Shown here: positions 1 through 8,812 of the stretch, one piece after another
How positions within the stretch are numbered: position 1 is the stretch's first letter
Layout: every line of letters begins with the position of its first letter
Source: Lysinibacillus sp. JNUCC-52
Lineage (GTDB): Bacteria; Bacillota; Bacilli; Bacillales_A; Planococcaceae
Length of the DNA: 64,000 nt
Direction of reading: 5' to 3'
Assembly: GCF_015999545.1 (NCBI RefSeq)
Contig: NZ_CP065546.1
Coordinates: 1,550,001 to 1,614,000 of the forward strand
Translations under genes and position numbers: made by a program
The notes under the pieces: model-generated
What the model saw: only the letters and a program-made list of their open reading frames with translations
What the model was told of the DNA's origin: nothing
Database searches by the model: none

Positions 1-651
1 ATCTACCAGTTCCTTAATAAGCCTTTCAGGTGCAAGTATACCGACATAGACGATTTTTACTTTATCTCGATTCAACTTTAAATCACTATTTAAATCAACA
101 TGTAGTGGTGTATTATAAATAACTTCAATTTTTTTAGGTGAGGCTTTAGCTATTTGCCCTCTTCGCTTTTCTGTACAAATAATGACCGCATCCACATTAT
201 TCAATAGTGCTATATCTACTTTTTCGACTATCTTCCCTATAATGGCGGGGCCATGGAAGGGCGCCGTAACGGAATCAAACATATCGTAAATGACTTTTTT
301 ACGAAGTATTTTCGCACAGACTGTACCTACAAACGCTGTATCAAAATCACAAGCATGAATAATATCATACGAATTTTTATGTTGAAGTAGCCATTTGAAT
401 AGCTTTAGCTGAAACCGTAGTAATGGAAAGAAATTTTTTTTAAATCCTCCACCAAATGTAGCAGGGATGCCAAACCTTGTAATTTTAATAGTGTGAGCTC
501 GCTTTAGAAATTCCACTTTTGCTTTATATTTACTATCTCTATCCCATGCTAAAATTTGAACATCCCAGTTGTTTTTTCTTAGGCTGTCCACTTCTTTTTC
601 AACTCTCGGATCTGGAGAAATTGGATTACTTCTCATAAAAACGACTCTCAT
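1..651 (-). CDS. Glycosyltransferase family 4 (GT-B), 3'-truncated by window edge
   Basis: The frame is open from an ATG at 649-651 to base 1, giving 217 residues without a stop, so only the N-terminal half is present. The start is preceded by an AAGGGGACAG ribosome site. The N-terminus MRVVFMRSNPISPDPRVEKE, with later IIHACDFDTAFVG and GILAPERLIKEL segments, is typical of GT-B fold family 4 glycosyltransferases: an N-terminal Rossmann half, then the start of the nucleotide-sugar binding half. It follows the Wzz/BY-kinase/phosphatase trio in the same direction with a 79-bp gap, so it probably adds a sugar to a lipid-linked capsule or EPS repeat unit at the inner membrane face. Donor and acceptor cannot be read from sequence. 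Confidence 0.8.
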   Translation of the reverse strand, partial: MRVVFMRSNPISPDPRVEKEVDSLRKNNWDVQILAWDRDSKYKAKVEFLKRAHTIKITRFGIPATFGGGFKKNFFPLLRFQLKLFKWLLQHKNSYDIIHACDFDTAFVGTVCAKILRKKVIYDMFDSVTAPFHGPAIIGKIVEKVDIALLNNVDAVIICTEKRRGQIAKASPKKIEVIYNTPLHVDLNSDLKLNRDKVKIVYVGILAPERLIKELVD

Positions 652-730
652 CCCAAACTGTCCCCTTATATGTTTAATACCTACTGTCGTTATAGCATCT
701 TTCCTACTACTTGCACGCTTGACGTCACAA

Positions 731-1495
731 TTAAAATAACTTCCACCGTTTTTTTGTGAAGTTATTTTCTGGCTCATATATGATGAAAGGCTGATTATTA
801 ATGATTCGTTTATTATTTTCTAAAAAGGTATCTATCGCATGTAATTCTTTTTGCTTTTCTAAAAAACTAAGCCCTTTTTCAAATAGGAATGGTCGAGCTT
901 GTAAATTATGCACATCCGAACCATATGTATGGACAAGGTTCGATCGAACTAACTTTAAAGAAAGCTGTTGAATGTCCTTGCCAAACAAACCAGCTAAACT
1001 TCCCGCTGTTATTTGTGCAAGTGCACCGTCACGTATGAGCTTCTCTAAGTGGCTTGGATTTGCTGCTATCGCTTTATTTCGTTCGGGATGCGCAATAATT
1101 GGCGTTATACCAGCTGTTAATAAGTTGTAAATAATTGTTTGTGTATAGGTAGGAATAAAACCAGAGGGAAGCTCTAGTAACAAGTAATTTGAATGTGCTA
1201 ATGTAAGAAGCTGACCTTTTTGATAAAGCTCTAAAATATTCCCCGCTAAACGTACCTCTTGTCCTGGATATAGTGTTAGCGGCATGTTACGGTTGTCAAT
1301 TTCTTGCTGCAATTGTGCAATTTGTTCATGTATCACTTGTGTATGGACATTATATTGAGGATGTAGCGCATGTGAAGTAGAAATAATTGCTGTAATCCCT
1401 TCCCTAACAGCTTGTTCAAATAACTGGAATGTCTCTTCTACTGTTTCGGGACCATCGTCTGCATTTACTAAAATATGACTATGCATATCTATCAC
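731..1495 (-). CDS. ywqE: PHP-type tyrosine-protein phosphatase (CpsB/YwqE family)
   Basis: 254 residues, the usual length of CpsB/CapC/YwqE manganese-dependent protein-tyrosine phosphatases. The N-terminus MIDMHSHILVNADDGP carries the metal-binding HxH motif and the acidic DDGP element of this PHP family. Later STSH, HPERN and GSDVH segments supply further metal-ligand histidines and an aspartate. Family role (established): it dephosphorylates the C-terminal tyrosine cluster of the partner BY-kinase and so resets the polysaccharide assembly complex. It lies 30 bp downstream of that kinase and ahead of a glycosyltransferase, as in wzb/wzc-like loci of Gram-positives. The substrate here is inferred from that neighbour. 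Confidence 0.9.
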   Translation of the reverse strand: MIDMHSHILVNADDGPETVEETFQLFEQAVREGITAIISTSHALHPQYNVHTQVIHEQIAQLQQEIDNRNMPLTLYPGQEVRLAGNILELYQKGQLLTLAHSNYLLLELPSGFIPTYTQTIIYNLLTAGITPIIAHPERNKAIAANPSHLEKLIRDGALAQITAGSLAGLFGKDIQQLSLKLVRSNLVHTYGSDVHNLQARPFLFEKGLSFLEKQKELHAIDTFLENNKRIINNQPFIIYEPENNFTKKRWKLF

Positions 1496-1525
1496 AATGT
1501 TTCACTTCCCTATCTACGCCAATCA

Positions 1526-2230
1526 TTATCGGTAATATTGATCATAATATTCGCCAAGTGGTAATTTATAATTATTCAAAACGACTCCTAAAATATTCGC
1601 CTTTGATGCTTCAAGGCTTACTTTCGCTTTAAGTACACTTGCATTTTCTACTACACCACTATTCACAATGAGTAGTGTTCCTTGGCATTTATTTGATAAA
1701 ACTTGCGCATCAGTTACAGATAACAATGGTGGTGCGTCAAAAATTATGATGTCAAAGTCTGCTATCAGTTGCATCATCACACTATCCATTGTTTTAGAAG
1801 AAAGCAATTCCGCTGGGTTAGGTGGAATGGGCCCACTCGTCAGAACAAAAAGATTAGGAATATCTGTACTATTTAAAACCTCTGACATCTCATATTGTCT
1901 TGTCAGTAAATTTGATAGACCCTTTATATTTTGTAATCGAAAGGTATAATGCATTGTTGGCTTACGTAAATCGGCATCGACAATTAAAATTTTTTTCCCT
2001 TCTTGTGCAAATACCACGCCTAAATTGGCGACATTTGTAGACTTCCCTTCACCTGGCGTCGCCGAAGTGACTAAAATGGTTTTTATATCTTGGTCTGGCA
2101 TCGCGAAAGTAATGTTTGTTCGTATTGTACGAAATTGCTCAGAAACAATTGAATTACTATTGCCAATGGTCACAAGCTTTCTACCCATTTTTACTAGTTT
2201 TTTTTTATTAGTTCTTTTATGTTGAAACAC
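1526..2230 (-). CDS. ywqD: Bacterial tyrosine kinase (BY-kinase), CpsD/YwqD type
   Basis: 234 residues. The P-loop ATPase motifs of BY-kinases are all visible: Walker A SATPGEGKST at about 56-65, Walker A' ILIVDAD at about 81-87, Walker B IIIFDAPP at about 161-168. A C-terminal tyrosine cluster YYDQYYR (Y228, Y229, Y232, Y233) is the expected autophosphorylation site. Start is GTG, chosen because GGAGGGAG lies just upstream. In Gram-positives the cytoplasmic kinase is activated by a separate membrane modulator, here the Wzz-like protein encoded 31 bp upstream. The pair plus the phosphatase downstream controls chain length and export of an EPS or capsule. YwqD of B. subtilis also phosphorylates UDP-glucose dehydrogenase and SSB; whether this one does is unknown. 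Confidence 0.92.
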   Translation of the reverse strand: MFQHKRTNKKKLVKMGRKLVTIGNSNSIVSEQFRTIRTNITFAMPDQDIKTILVTSATPGEGKSTNVANLGVVFAQEGKKILIVDADLRKPTMHYTFRLQNIKGLSNLLTRQYEMSEVLNSTDIPNLFVLTSGPIPPNPAELLSSKTMDSVMMQLIADFDIIIFDAPPLLSVTDAQVLSNKCQGTLLIVNSGVVENASVLKAKVSLEASKANILGVVLNNYKLPLGEYYDQYYR

Positions 2231-2261
2231 GGTGACTCCCTCCTTCTGTTACGGGATTTCA

Positions 2262-2957
2262 TTATATGTTTTTATAGTTCGTACTATTAATTTTGCTGAT
2301 TATGCCTATAATAGGTAATCCGATGATTTCTTCAATATCCTGCTCTGTCTTAACCGTTGTATCTAAGCACTCTAACAATAAAGCAACACCAGCGCTTAGT
2401 ATGAACCCAATCATTGCAGCCGCTACTATATATAAATTTTTATTTGGAGCTACTGGCTCAGGCTTGTCATCTAATTTCGCGACGGACAAAATATTAATAT
2501 TGTCAATTGTCATTAACACTTGTATTTCCTCTTGAAATACGCCTGCTACTGTATTGGCAATTTCGACTGCTGTTTCTGGCTTTTTATCGCGGACAGCAAT
2601 ATTGACAACTTGAGAATTACTGGCGTTCGATACAGTAATCTGTTCTTTAAGTTTTTCAGGCGTACTATCTAAATGAAGTTGGCTAATCACTTTAGATAAT
2701 ATAGCAGGGCTTTGAATAATAACATTATACGTATTAATTAAGCGTAAGTTTGTTTCTACTTGCTGTACCCCTAATAGCGCTTGATCGGTATTTTTTTGAT
2801 TGACTAAAAGCTGTGTCTGCGCCTCATAGGTTGGCTTTATAATAAAGTAACTGAGAAACGCCGTGACTAATGCTAAGAAAAGTGCAAAACTGATAATATA
2901 GAGCAGTTGCTTTCGCACTATTTTTAATACATCCTGTAATGTGATAGTTTCTTGCAA
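2262..2957 (-). CDS. ywqC: Wzz-domain capsule/EPS chain-length modulator (YwqC/CapA-like)
   Basis: 231 residues, with a Wzz topology: a short cytoplasmic N-terminus, a first membrane helix at about 18-40, an extracellular loop with FIIKPTYEAQTQLLV, and a second helix at about 175-197 preceded by the proline-rich KLDDKPEPVAPNK. The cytoplasmic tail probably contacts and activates the BY-kinase, as established for CapA/CapB and YwqC/YwqD. Start is TTG at 2955-2957, supported by GAGGGGTG eight bases upstream. It is the first gene of the EPS operon in this window; the leader in front of it holds a terminator-like hairpin (see separate entry). Confidence 0.88.
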   Translation of the reverse strand: MQETITLQDVLKIVRKQLLYIISFALFLALVTAFLSYFIIKPTYEAQTQLLVNQKNTDQALLGVQQVETNLRLINTYNVIIQSPAILSKVISQLHLDSTPEKLKEQITVSNASNSQVVNIAVRDKKPETAVEIANTVAGVFQEEIQVLMTIDNINILSVAKLDDKPEPVAPNKNLYIVAAAMIGFILSAGVALLLECLDTTVKTEQDIEEIIGLPIIGIISKINSTNYKNI

Positions 2958-3137
2958 CGACTTTCACCCCTCGACATAACATAGGCTAGCTAATCTATAT
3001 TCCCTAGTTACAGTAAAAATTTATTCAAAAAGTTTTATGGCCTATTATATTATCGATATCGCTCTTTTATTCATGGTTGATAAAGAGACATAGTTGTTAT
3101 TTAAGCTTATAACTTCTGTGCGTAATAGGCGGTTTTC

Positions 3138-3176
3138 AAAAACAAAAAGCGTATCCATTTTTTAGGGGATTCGCTT
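3138..3176 (-). terminator. Terminator-like hairpin in leader of the EPS operon
   Basis: On the minus strand the arms AAGCGAATCC and GGATACGCTT (one mismatch) enclose a short A-rich loop and are followed by TTTTTGTTTTTG, a good intrinsic terminator shape. It lies about 115 bp after the RNase Y terminator and about 180 bp before the ywqC start. It is either a second stop for rny transcripts or an attenuator for the EPS operon; the sequence does not decide. Confidence 0.55.
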
Positions 3177-3292
3177 CATAAATGAACTATTAATTTTACT
3201 TAAATGACTATTAGTATAAGACCACAATTGGAATGACATATTTTTTATGTACATACGTCCCAAGTATAATCTTGCATGACGACAAATATAAA

Positions 3293-3327
3293 AAGACTCC
3301 CCTTGATAAAAATCAAGAGGAGCCTCT
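3293..3327 (-). terminator. rny terminator
   Basis: Inverted repeat with arms around CTCCCCTTGAT and ATCAAGAGGAG, loop of four bases, directly after the rny stop. On the minus strand it is followed by an AT-rich run with several U residues. Confidence 0.75.
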
Positions 3328-3334
3328 TATTTTA

Positions 3335-4894
3335 TTATTTTGCATACTCCACTGCACGTGTTTCGCGGATAACAGTTACTTTAATATGACCTGGATAATC
3401 TAGTTCTTCTTCAATACGCTTACGAATATCACGTGCAAGACGATGAGATGCTAAATCGTCAATTTTTTCTGGTTGTACAATAATACGAATTTCACGTCCC
3501 GCTTGGATGGCATAAGATTTTTCAACACCATCATAGCTTTCAGAAATCTCTTCTAATTTTTCTAGTCTGCGAATATAGTTTTCCAGTGTTTCACTACGAG
3601 CACCTGGACGCGCTGCTGATAATGCGTCTGCTGCAGCTACTAATACTGCAATAACAGATGTCGCTTCTGTATCACCATGGTGAGAAGCAATACTATTAAT
3701 AACAACAGGATGTTCTTTATATTTCGTAGCTAATTCCACGCCGATTTCAACATGGCTTCCTTCAACTTCATGGTCGATTGCTTTTCCTATATCATGCAAT
3801 AAGCCTGCACGACGAGCTAATGCTACATCTTCACCAAGCTCAGCAGCTAGTAAGCCTGCCAAATGTGCAACCTCCACAGAATGTTTTAGGACGTTTTGCC
3901 CGTAGCTAGTACGGTATTTCATGCGGCCCAAAATCTTCATTAAGTCTGGATGTAGATTGTGAATGCCGATTTCAAATGTCGTTTGTTCCCCTGTTTCACG
4001 AATTTGTTCATCCACCTCACGACGAGATTTTTCAACCATTTCTTCGATGCGAGCAGGGTGAATACGACCATCCTGTACTAGCTTTTCAAGTGCAAGTCGA
4101 GCCGTTTCTCGACGAATTGGATCAAAACCAGATAAAATTACTGCTTCTGGCGTATCATCGATAATTAAATCAATACCTGTTAACGTTTCGAGTGTACGGA
4201 TATTACGACCCTCTCTACCAATAATACGACCTTTCATTTCATCATTTGGCAAGTTCACAACAGAGACTGTTGTTTCTGCAACGTGGTCTGCAGCAAAGCG
4301 TTGCAGTGCCAATGATAGAATTTCACGTGCCTTTTTATCAGATTCCTCTTTCACACGCATTTCAGATTCCTTCGTCATTACAGCAATATCAGTCGCTAGC
4401 TCTTTCTCTACTTCACTTAAGATAATAGTTTTAGCTTCATCTCTTGTTAATGCAGAAATGCGCTCTAGTTCTGTTTTTTGCGCTGCAACGAGCTCGTCCA
4501 CTTTGCTTTCCATCTGTTCAATATGCTGTTGTCTTTCAGCTAGAGCTTGTTCCTTACGCTCTAAGCCGGCTTCTCTCTTATTCAGAGCATCATCCTTGCG
4601 ATCAAGATTCTCTTCTCTTTGCAATAAACGGTTCTCTTGTTTTTGAAGTTCTAAACGACGATCACGAATGTCATTTTCTGCTTCAGTGCGAAATTTGTGA
4701 GTTTCATCTTTGGCTTCAAGTAGTGCTTCTTTCTTTAATGCCTCCGCTTCTCGTTTTCCTTCTTCAACGATTGTTTCAGCGACATGCTTAGCACCAGTGA
4801 TTTTTGAGTCATTCACTTTTTTCATGTAGATATAGCTAACAGCGGCACCAACGATGAGTCCAAGCAAAGCGGAGATGATAGTAATTCCATCCAT
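3335..4894 (-). CDS. rny: Ribonuclease Y
   Basis: 519 residues, the normal RNase Y length. Order seen: an N-terminal membrane helix at about 3-23, a long charged coiled coil (about 30-200), a KH domain with [12 protein letters not shown] (about 222-233), and an HD phosphohydrolase domain with [15 protein letters not shown] (catalytic H367-D368). RNase Y is the membrane-tethered endonuclease that starts decay and processing of much mRNA in Firmicutes and helps set riboswitch and operon mRNA levels. It appears monocistronic, with its own consensus promoter and terminator. The B. subtilis neighbours ymdB and spoVS do not follow; an EPS operon does. Confidence 0.97.
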   Translation of the reverse strand: MDGITIISALLGLIVGAAVSYIYMKKVNDSKITGAKHVAETIVEEGKREAEALKKEALLEAKDETHKFRTEAENDIRDRRLELQKQENRLLQREENLDRKDDALNKREAGLERKEQALAERQQHIEQMESKVDELVAAQKTELERISALTRDEAKTIILSEVEKELATDIAVMTKESEMRVKEESDKKAREILSLALQRFAADHVAETTVSVVNLPNDEMKGRIIGREGRNIRTLETLTGIDLIIDDTPEAVILSGFDPIRRETARLALEKLVQDGRIHPARIEEMVEKSRREVDEQIRETGEQTTFEIGIHNLHPDLMKILGRMKYRTSYGQNVLKHSVEVAHLAGLLAAELGEDVALARRAGLLHDIGKAIDHEVEGSHVEIGVELATKYKEHPVVINSIASHHGDTEATSVIAVLVAAADALSAARPGARSETLENYIRRLEKLEEISESYDGVEKSYAIQAGREIRIIVQPEKIDDLASHRLARDIRKRIEEELDYPGHIKVTVIRETRAVEYAK

Positions 4895-4997
4895 ATGAAC
4901 ACCTCCTCTTGCTATTTGGGTAATACAGGTTCAGTCGGCGCATACAAAAATTGTACTGCCTATTTTAAAGTCATAATTCAGAAATTATACATATTTA

Positions 4998-5026
4998 ATT
5001 GTATAGCTAGCCTCAAGCTCTGTCAA
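4998..5026 (-). promoter_or_regulatory. SigA promoter of rny
   Basis: Minus strand: -35 TTGACA (5021-5026), a 17-bp spacer and -10 TACAAT (4998-5003), a near-perfect vegetative promoter about 100 bp before the start codon. A 28-bp inverted repeat (5027-5054, arms GGATAG/CTATCC) abuts the -35 and could be an operator. Confidence 0.8.
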
Positions 5027-5362
5027 GGATAGACGGGCATCTGTTCGCCTATCCACAAGAAAAAAAGTAAGTCATATCCATTAGATGTATATATTAACTA
5101 TTACTTTTGAGCTAGAAAAAATACCTTCTTAGATGAAAATTCTTTTTATCAGGACGAAGGTTATAATACAATTATTACCACAATCACTGTCATCTTAATA
5201 CAATTATTTTAACTTTCTTTACAAATAAACATATAGTTTATTTCTAAGCTAGTAATCAGTCACTTTTTTACAAAATTCTACATATAAAATTCTATAATGA
5301 CGTTCACTAACTAATTAATTAAACGCTCACTTCATTCTATTTATCTAGTAATGAAGACAAAA
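5027..5362. other. Intergenic region between rny promoter and recA terminator
   Basis: About 335 bp with no supported gene. It is very AT-rich. It holds an inverted repeat at 5027-5054, a perfect 13-bp direct repeat TAATACAATTATT at 5164-5176 and 5196-5208 (32 bp apart, about three helical turns), and a small perfect hairpin at 5223-5243 (AAATAAAC/GTTTATTT). B. subtilis has pbpX between recA and rny; nothing comparable remains here. Confidence 0.6.
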
Positions 5363-5397
5363 AAATCGTTCTCACTCTAAAAGAGTGAGAACGATTT
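5363..5397 (-). terminator. recA terminator
   Basis: Perfect 16-bp inverted repeat AAATCGTTCTCACTCT / AGAGTGAGAACGATTT followed on the minus strand by a T run. It lies about 170 bp beyond the recA stop; the space between holds a repeat-like GC-richer segment. Confidence 0.85.
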
Positions 5398-5403
5398 AGC
5401 TTA

Positions 5404-5535
5404 TAGAGAACGTCCATCATTCATTTTTACTGCGTACGGACGCTTTCCGCGTAAGCCACAACCTTCTCTTATCGGTAGTAAATTACGTCTTACGTGCGTG
5501 CGTTCCCTGAGAAGTTGCCGCCCTCAGAATCATTC
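5404..5535. repeat. Degenerate dispersed intergenic repeat (CGCTTTCCGCG core)
   Basis: A GC-richer island between recA and its terminator with the core CGCTTTCCGCG at 5441-5451. Related cores occur at 25065-25078 (inverted), 31572-31585 and 51673-51688. Such cores recur in intergenic repeats of Bacillaceae; this copy has largely lost its inverted-repeat structure. Confidence 0.5.
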
Positions 5536-5566
5536 TAACGTTTGTTAGAAGAAAGAACGATGTCTA

Positions 5567-6631
5567 TTATTTTTCATCTTCAAGAAGAAGCATTAACTCT
5601 TCATCCATTTCTTCATCATCATGTGCTGCAATTGTATACGATTGTGCTGCAATGCCATAAGAAGAGCGAATTTTATTTGCAATTTCTTCTAAAACTGCAG
5701 GGTTTTCTTTTAAATATTGTTTTGCATTTTCTCGACCTTGGCCAAGACGTTCATCACCGTAAGCGTACCAAGAGCCACTTTTTTGAACGATGTCTAATTC
5801 AACACCTAAGTCGACAGTTTCGCCTTCTTTTGAGATACCTTCACCGTACATAATATCTACTTCTGCTGTACGGAATGGTGGGGCTACTTTGTTTTTTACA
5901 ATTTTAATTTTTGTACGGTTACCCATAATGTCATTACCTTGTTTTATCGCTTCTGCACGACGAACTTCTAAACGGACAGAGCTGTAGAATTTCAGCGCAC
6001 GACCACCAGGTGTTGTTTCTGGATTACCGAACATAACACCAATTTTTTCACGAATTTGGTTAATGAAAATAGCGATTGTTTTTGATTTATTGATAGCACC
6101 TGAAAGCTTACGTAATGCTTGAGACATTAAACGAGCTTGTAAACCAACGTGAGAGTCACCCATGTCACCTTCAATTTCAGCTTTTGGTACTAATGCTGCA
6201 ACAGAGTCAATAACGATAATATCAATAGCACCACTACGTACTAAAGCTTCTGCAATTTCAAGCGCTTGCTCACCAGTATCTGGTTGTGATAATAAAAGCT
6301 CATCAATATTAACGCCTAATTTTTGAGCATAAATCGGATCTAATGCATGCTCAGCATCTATAAATGCTGCTTGTCCACCTTTAGCTTGTACTTCCGCAAT
6401 AGCATGTAGCGCAACTGTTGTTTTACCTGATGATTCTGGACCATATACTTCAATAATACGTCCACGTGGATATCCACCAACACCCAATGCTGCATCAAGC
6501 GCTAGCGAACCACTAGAAGAAGTAGCAATTTCTAAATCTGTTTTTTCGCCTAGCTTCATGATAGAGCCTTTACCGAAATTCTTCTCAATTTGTTTTAACG
6601 CCTGTTCTAAGGCTGCTTTACGATCACTCAT
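5567..6631 (-). CDS. recA: Recombinase RecA
   Basis: 354 residues, close to B. subtilis RecA. Walker [10 protein letters not shown] at about 64-72, Walker [13 protein letters not shown], the strand-exchange L1/L2 regions ([20 protein letters not shown]), and an acidic C-terminal tail ([10 protein letters not shown]...LEDEK) that tunes DNA binding. RecA polymerises on single-stranded DNA, drives homologous recombination and stimulates LexA self-cleavage. GAAGGAGG precedes the ATG. The promoter carries a LexA box, so SOS induction is expected. It follows cinA, but a 277-bp gap with its own promoter makes it a separate unit. Confidence 0.99.
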   Translation of the reverse strand: MSDRKAALEQALKQIEKNFGKGSIMKLGEKTDLEIATSSSGSLALDAALGVGGYPRGRIIEVYGPESSGKTTVALHAIAEVQAKGGQAAFIDAEHALDPIYAQKLGVNIDELLLSQPDTGEQALEIAEALVRSGAIDIIVIDSVAALVPKAEIEGDMGDSHVGLQARLMSQALRKLSGAINKSKTIAIFINQIREKIGVMFGNPETTPGGRALKFYSSVRLEVRRAEAIKQGNDIMGNRTKIKIVKNKVAPPFRTAEVDIMYGEGISKEGETVDLGVELDIVQKSGSWYAYGDERLGQGRENAKQYLKENPAVLEEIANKIRSSYGIAAQSYTIAAHDDEEMDEELMLLLEDEK

Positions 6632-6677
6632 TTATTTTCCTCCTTCGAAAAACTGTTCACTGTTATTGTCTATCTCT

Positions 6678-6706
6678 ACTATACTTGTTTTTTTGAGAAC
6701 ACGCAA
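6678..6706 (-). promoter_or_regulatory. recA promoter
   Basis: Minus strand: -35 TTGCGT (6701-6706), 17-bp spacer, -10 TATAGT (6678-6683), about 45 bp before the recA start. Confidence 0.75.
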
Positions 6707-6714
6707 GAAAAAAG

Positions 6715-6728
6715 CGAACATTTATTCG
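6715..6728 (-). promoter_or_regulatory. LexA (DinR) box of recA
   Basis: CGAATAAATGTTCG on the minus strand differs at one base in the half-sites from the B. subtilis LexA consensus CGAACnnnnGTTCG and sits just upstream of the -35. A much weaker half-match lies over the ribosome site (CGAAAAACTGTTC). Confidence 0.8.
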
Positions 6729-6908
6729 ATTTTAATCAAAAATAAAAATTTGGATAAGTTTTTCCTACCCAAATTCCCATTTTCAACTATAAACAATTAT
6801 GCTAATCATAATTGCGCTACATGTTTTCAATCATACATACTGCTCAGTAATAGTTGCATCTTAGTCCTGAACTACATGCATTTTTTATATCATTCTTGCT
6901 GCGGCTAA

Positions 6909-8168
6909 TTAAAAGCGTTTTATATAACCTCGTTCTTCTAATTGCTGCATTAAATAATGGAATGTAAATTTAACTGCACGTAAACGATTTGTATTGCGCA
7001 TACCTGATAAATGCAGTAAATATGTTATTGGCTCTTCATCACCTATAGCAATCCCAATCCAGACAGTTCCAACTGGCTGATGGTCATGTGCTGTAGGACC
7101 AGCCGCTCCTGTTAACCCAATACCAATATTCGTGCCGAATCTTTCCCGCACGGCGCTAGCCATTGCCGCAGCACATTCACTGCTTACAATACCATAAGTA
7201 TCTAATAGTTGTTGGTCGATACCTAGCTGCTTTACTTTAGCATCTTCTGTATAGGTAACTACGCCTCCGATAAGTGAATTTCCAACACCTGGAATCTCAG
7301 CTAGCTCTGATTGAAATAAGCCTGCTGTTAAGCTTTCGGCTGCAGAAATCGTTAAATTATTATCTTGCAACATTTCTACCGTTTTTGAGGCAAGTGAATC
7401 ATCATTAATGCCATATTGGAAGTCTCCTACAATAGCACGAATCTCCGACACTTTACCAGCAATCAGCTGTTGAGCTTCCTGTTCTGATTGCGCCTTAGCT
7501 GTGACACGTAAAGTTACTTCTCCATCAGCAGCCAGTGGAGCAACTGTCGGATTTGTTTGTGAATCTAATATATCCTGCACACGCACTTCTAGCTCGGCTT
7601 CTCCAATGCCATAAAAGCGCATTACATGAGACACGATGACTCCGCCATCATTTAACATTGTGCCAAGCTTTGGCTTTGCTTCGAATTGGAACATTGGCTC
7701 CAGTTCTTTTGGCGGCCCAGGAAGTAAAATGTAGGTACGTTTATCCTTTGTCAATATCATCCCTGGAGCCATACCATGATGATTAGCTAGCACCTCACTA
7801 CCTGCTAATACTAGCGCCTGCTTACGATTATTTTCTGTCATTGCGATGCCTCGTTTAGCAAAAAATTGCTCAATGTATGACAATGCAACTTGATCGATAA
7901 CAAGATCTAGCCCAAGATGACGAGCAATGGTCTCCTTCGTTAAATCATCCTTTGTAGGACCTAAACCACCTGAAAAAATGATAAGATCAGCGCGCGATTC
8001 CGCTATAGTAATTGCTTCCTCTAAACGTTTTGAATTATCCCCAACAACCGTATGATAATAGACATTGATGCCTAATTCAGAAAGCTGATTAGAAATAAAT
8101 TTCGCATTTGTATTTGAAATTTGTCCAAGTAATAACTCTGAGCCAACTGCAAGGATTTCAGCATTCAT
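6909..8168 (-). CDS. cinA: CinA: competence/damage-inducible protein with NMN deamidase-type C-terminus
   Basis: 419 residues, the full two-domain length. The N-terminal COG1058 half has a molybdopterin-binding fold (ILAVGSELLLGQISNTN, FSGGLGPTKDDLT). The C-terminal CinA/PncC half, from about 255, has SAAESLTAGL and GLTGAAGP. In other bacteria this pair recycles NMN and ADP-ribose; in Streptococcus CinA ties RecA to competence. It is the last gene of the ymfK-rodZ-pgsA-cinA unit, 17 bp after pgsA. Confidence 0.95.
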   Translation of the reverse strand: MNAEILAVGSELLLGQISNTNAKFISNQLSELGINVYYHTVVGDNSKRLEEAITIAESRADLIIFSGGLGPTKDDLTKETIARHLGLDLVIDQVALSYIEQFFAKRGIAMTENNRKQALVLAGSEVLANHHGMAPGMILTKDKRTYILLPGPPKELEPMFQFEAKPKLGTMLNDGGVIVSHVMRFYGIGEAELEVRVQDILDSQTNPTVAPLAADGEVTLRVTAKAQSEQEAQQLIAGKVSEIRAIVGDFQYGINDDSLASKTVEMLQDNNLTISAAESLTAGLFQSELAEIPGVGNSLIGGVVTYTEDAKVKQLGIDQQLLDTYGIVSSECAAAMASAVRERFGTNIGIGLTGAAGPTAHDHQPVGTVWIGIAIGDEEPITYLLHLSGMRNTNRLRAVKFTFHYLMQQLEERGYIKRF

Positions 8169-8185
8169 GATTCACAAGACCTTTC

Positions 8186-8764
8186 TTATTTAGACTCAAG
8201 TAATACACGTCGATTTAGATAGAAATAATCCCATCCAGACCAAAGTGTAAAGAACAATGCAATATATAGCATTATTGTATCAAATGGGATACCGAAAATC
8301 ACAAAAATTGTATTGTGTAAAAGAGCAGCTGCAATAGCTACAATTTGTGCCCATGTTTTAATCTTACCAAGTTGATTCGCCGCTACGACTTCTCCGCCAC
8401 CTGCAAGAATTAAACGTAAACCAGTTACCGCAAATTCACGGCTAATAATAACAATAATCACCCAAGCTGGTGCCATACCAAGCTCTACCATTAAAATAAA
8501 CGCTGCAGAGACAAGTAATTTATCCGCTAAAGGATCTAAAAATTTACCAAATGTCGTTACAAGATTATACTTTCTCGCATAGTAACCATCTACCCAATCC
8601 GTCGTTGATGCAATGATAAAAATAAGAGCTCCTACAAAATGATGGACTGGCATTTCTGCACTAAATAAGTTCATTGTTCCCCAGCCGAAATCAAACATCA
8701 TAACAATTACAAAGAACGGAATAAGTAAGATACGTGAAATGGTAATTTTATTTGGAATGTTCAT
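8186..8764 (-). CDS. pgsA: CDP-diacylglycerol-glycerol-3-phosphate 3-phosphatidyltransferase
   Basis: 192 residues from the ATG of MNIPNKITISRI, preferred over an ATG 18 bases upstream because GAAAGGTG sits eight bases before it. The CDP-alcohol phosphatidyltransferase signature is visible as DWVDGYYARKYN...GKFLDPLADK (D-G-x2-A-R-x8-G-x3-D-x3-D, some spacing variation), within several membrane helices. It makes phosphatidylglycerol phosphate, the committed step to phosphatidylglycerol, and is expected to be essential. It is flanked by rodZ and cinA as in B. subtilis. Confidence 0.96.
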   Translation of the reverse strand: MNIPNKITISRILLIPFFVIVMMFDFGWGTMNLFSAEMPVHHFVGALIFIIASTTDWVDGYYARKYNLVTTFGKFLDPLADKLLVSAAFILMVELGMAPAWVIIVIISREFAVTGLRLILAGGGEVVAANQLGKIKTWAQIVAIAAALLHNTIFVIFGIPFDTIMLYIALFFTLWSGWDYFYLNRRVLLESK

Positions 8765-8812
8765 TTTTCTAACACCTTTCATGATGAAAGAAAGTAGTCA
8801 TCGATAGGATGA

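Noticed and set aside
4444..4791. Plus-strand frame of 115 codons inside rny
   Set aside because: It is antisense to the coiled-coil part of RNase Y, which is long, repetitive in codon pattern and conserved; no ribosome site or family features.
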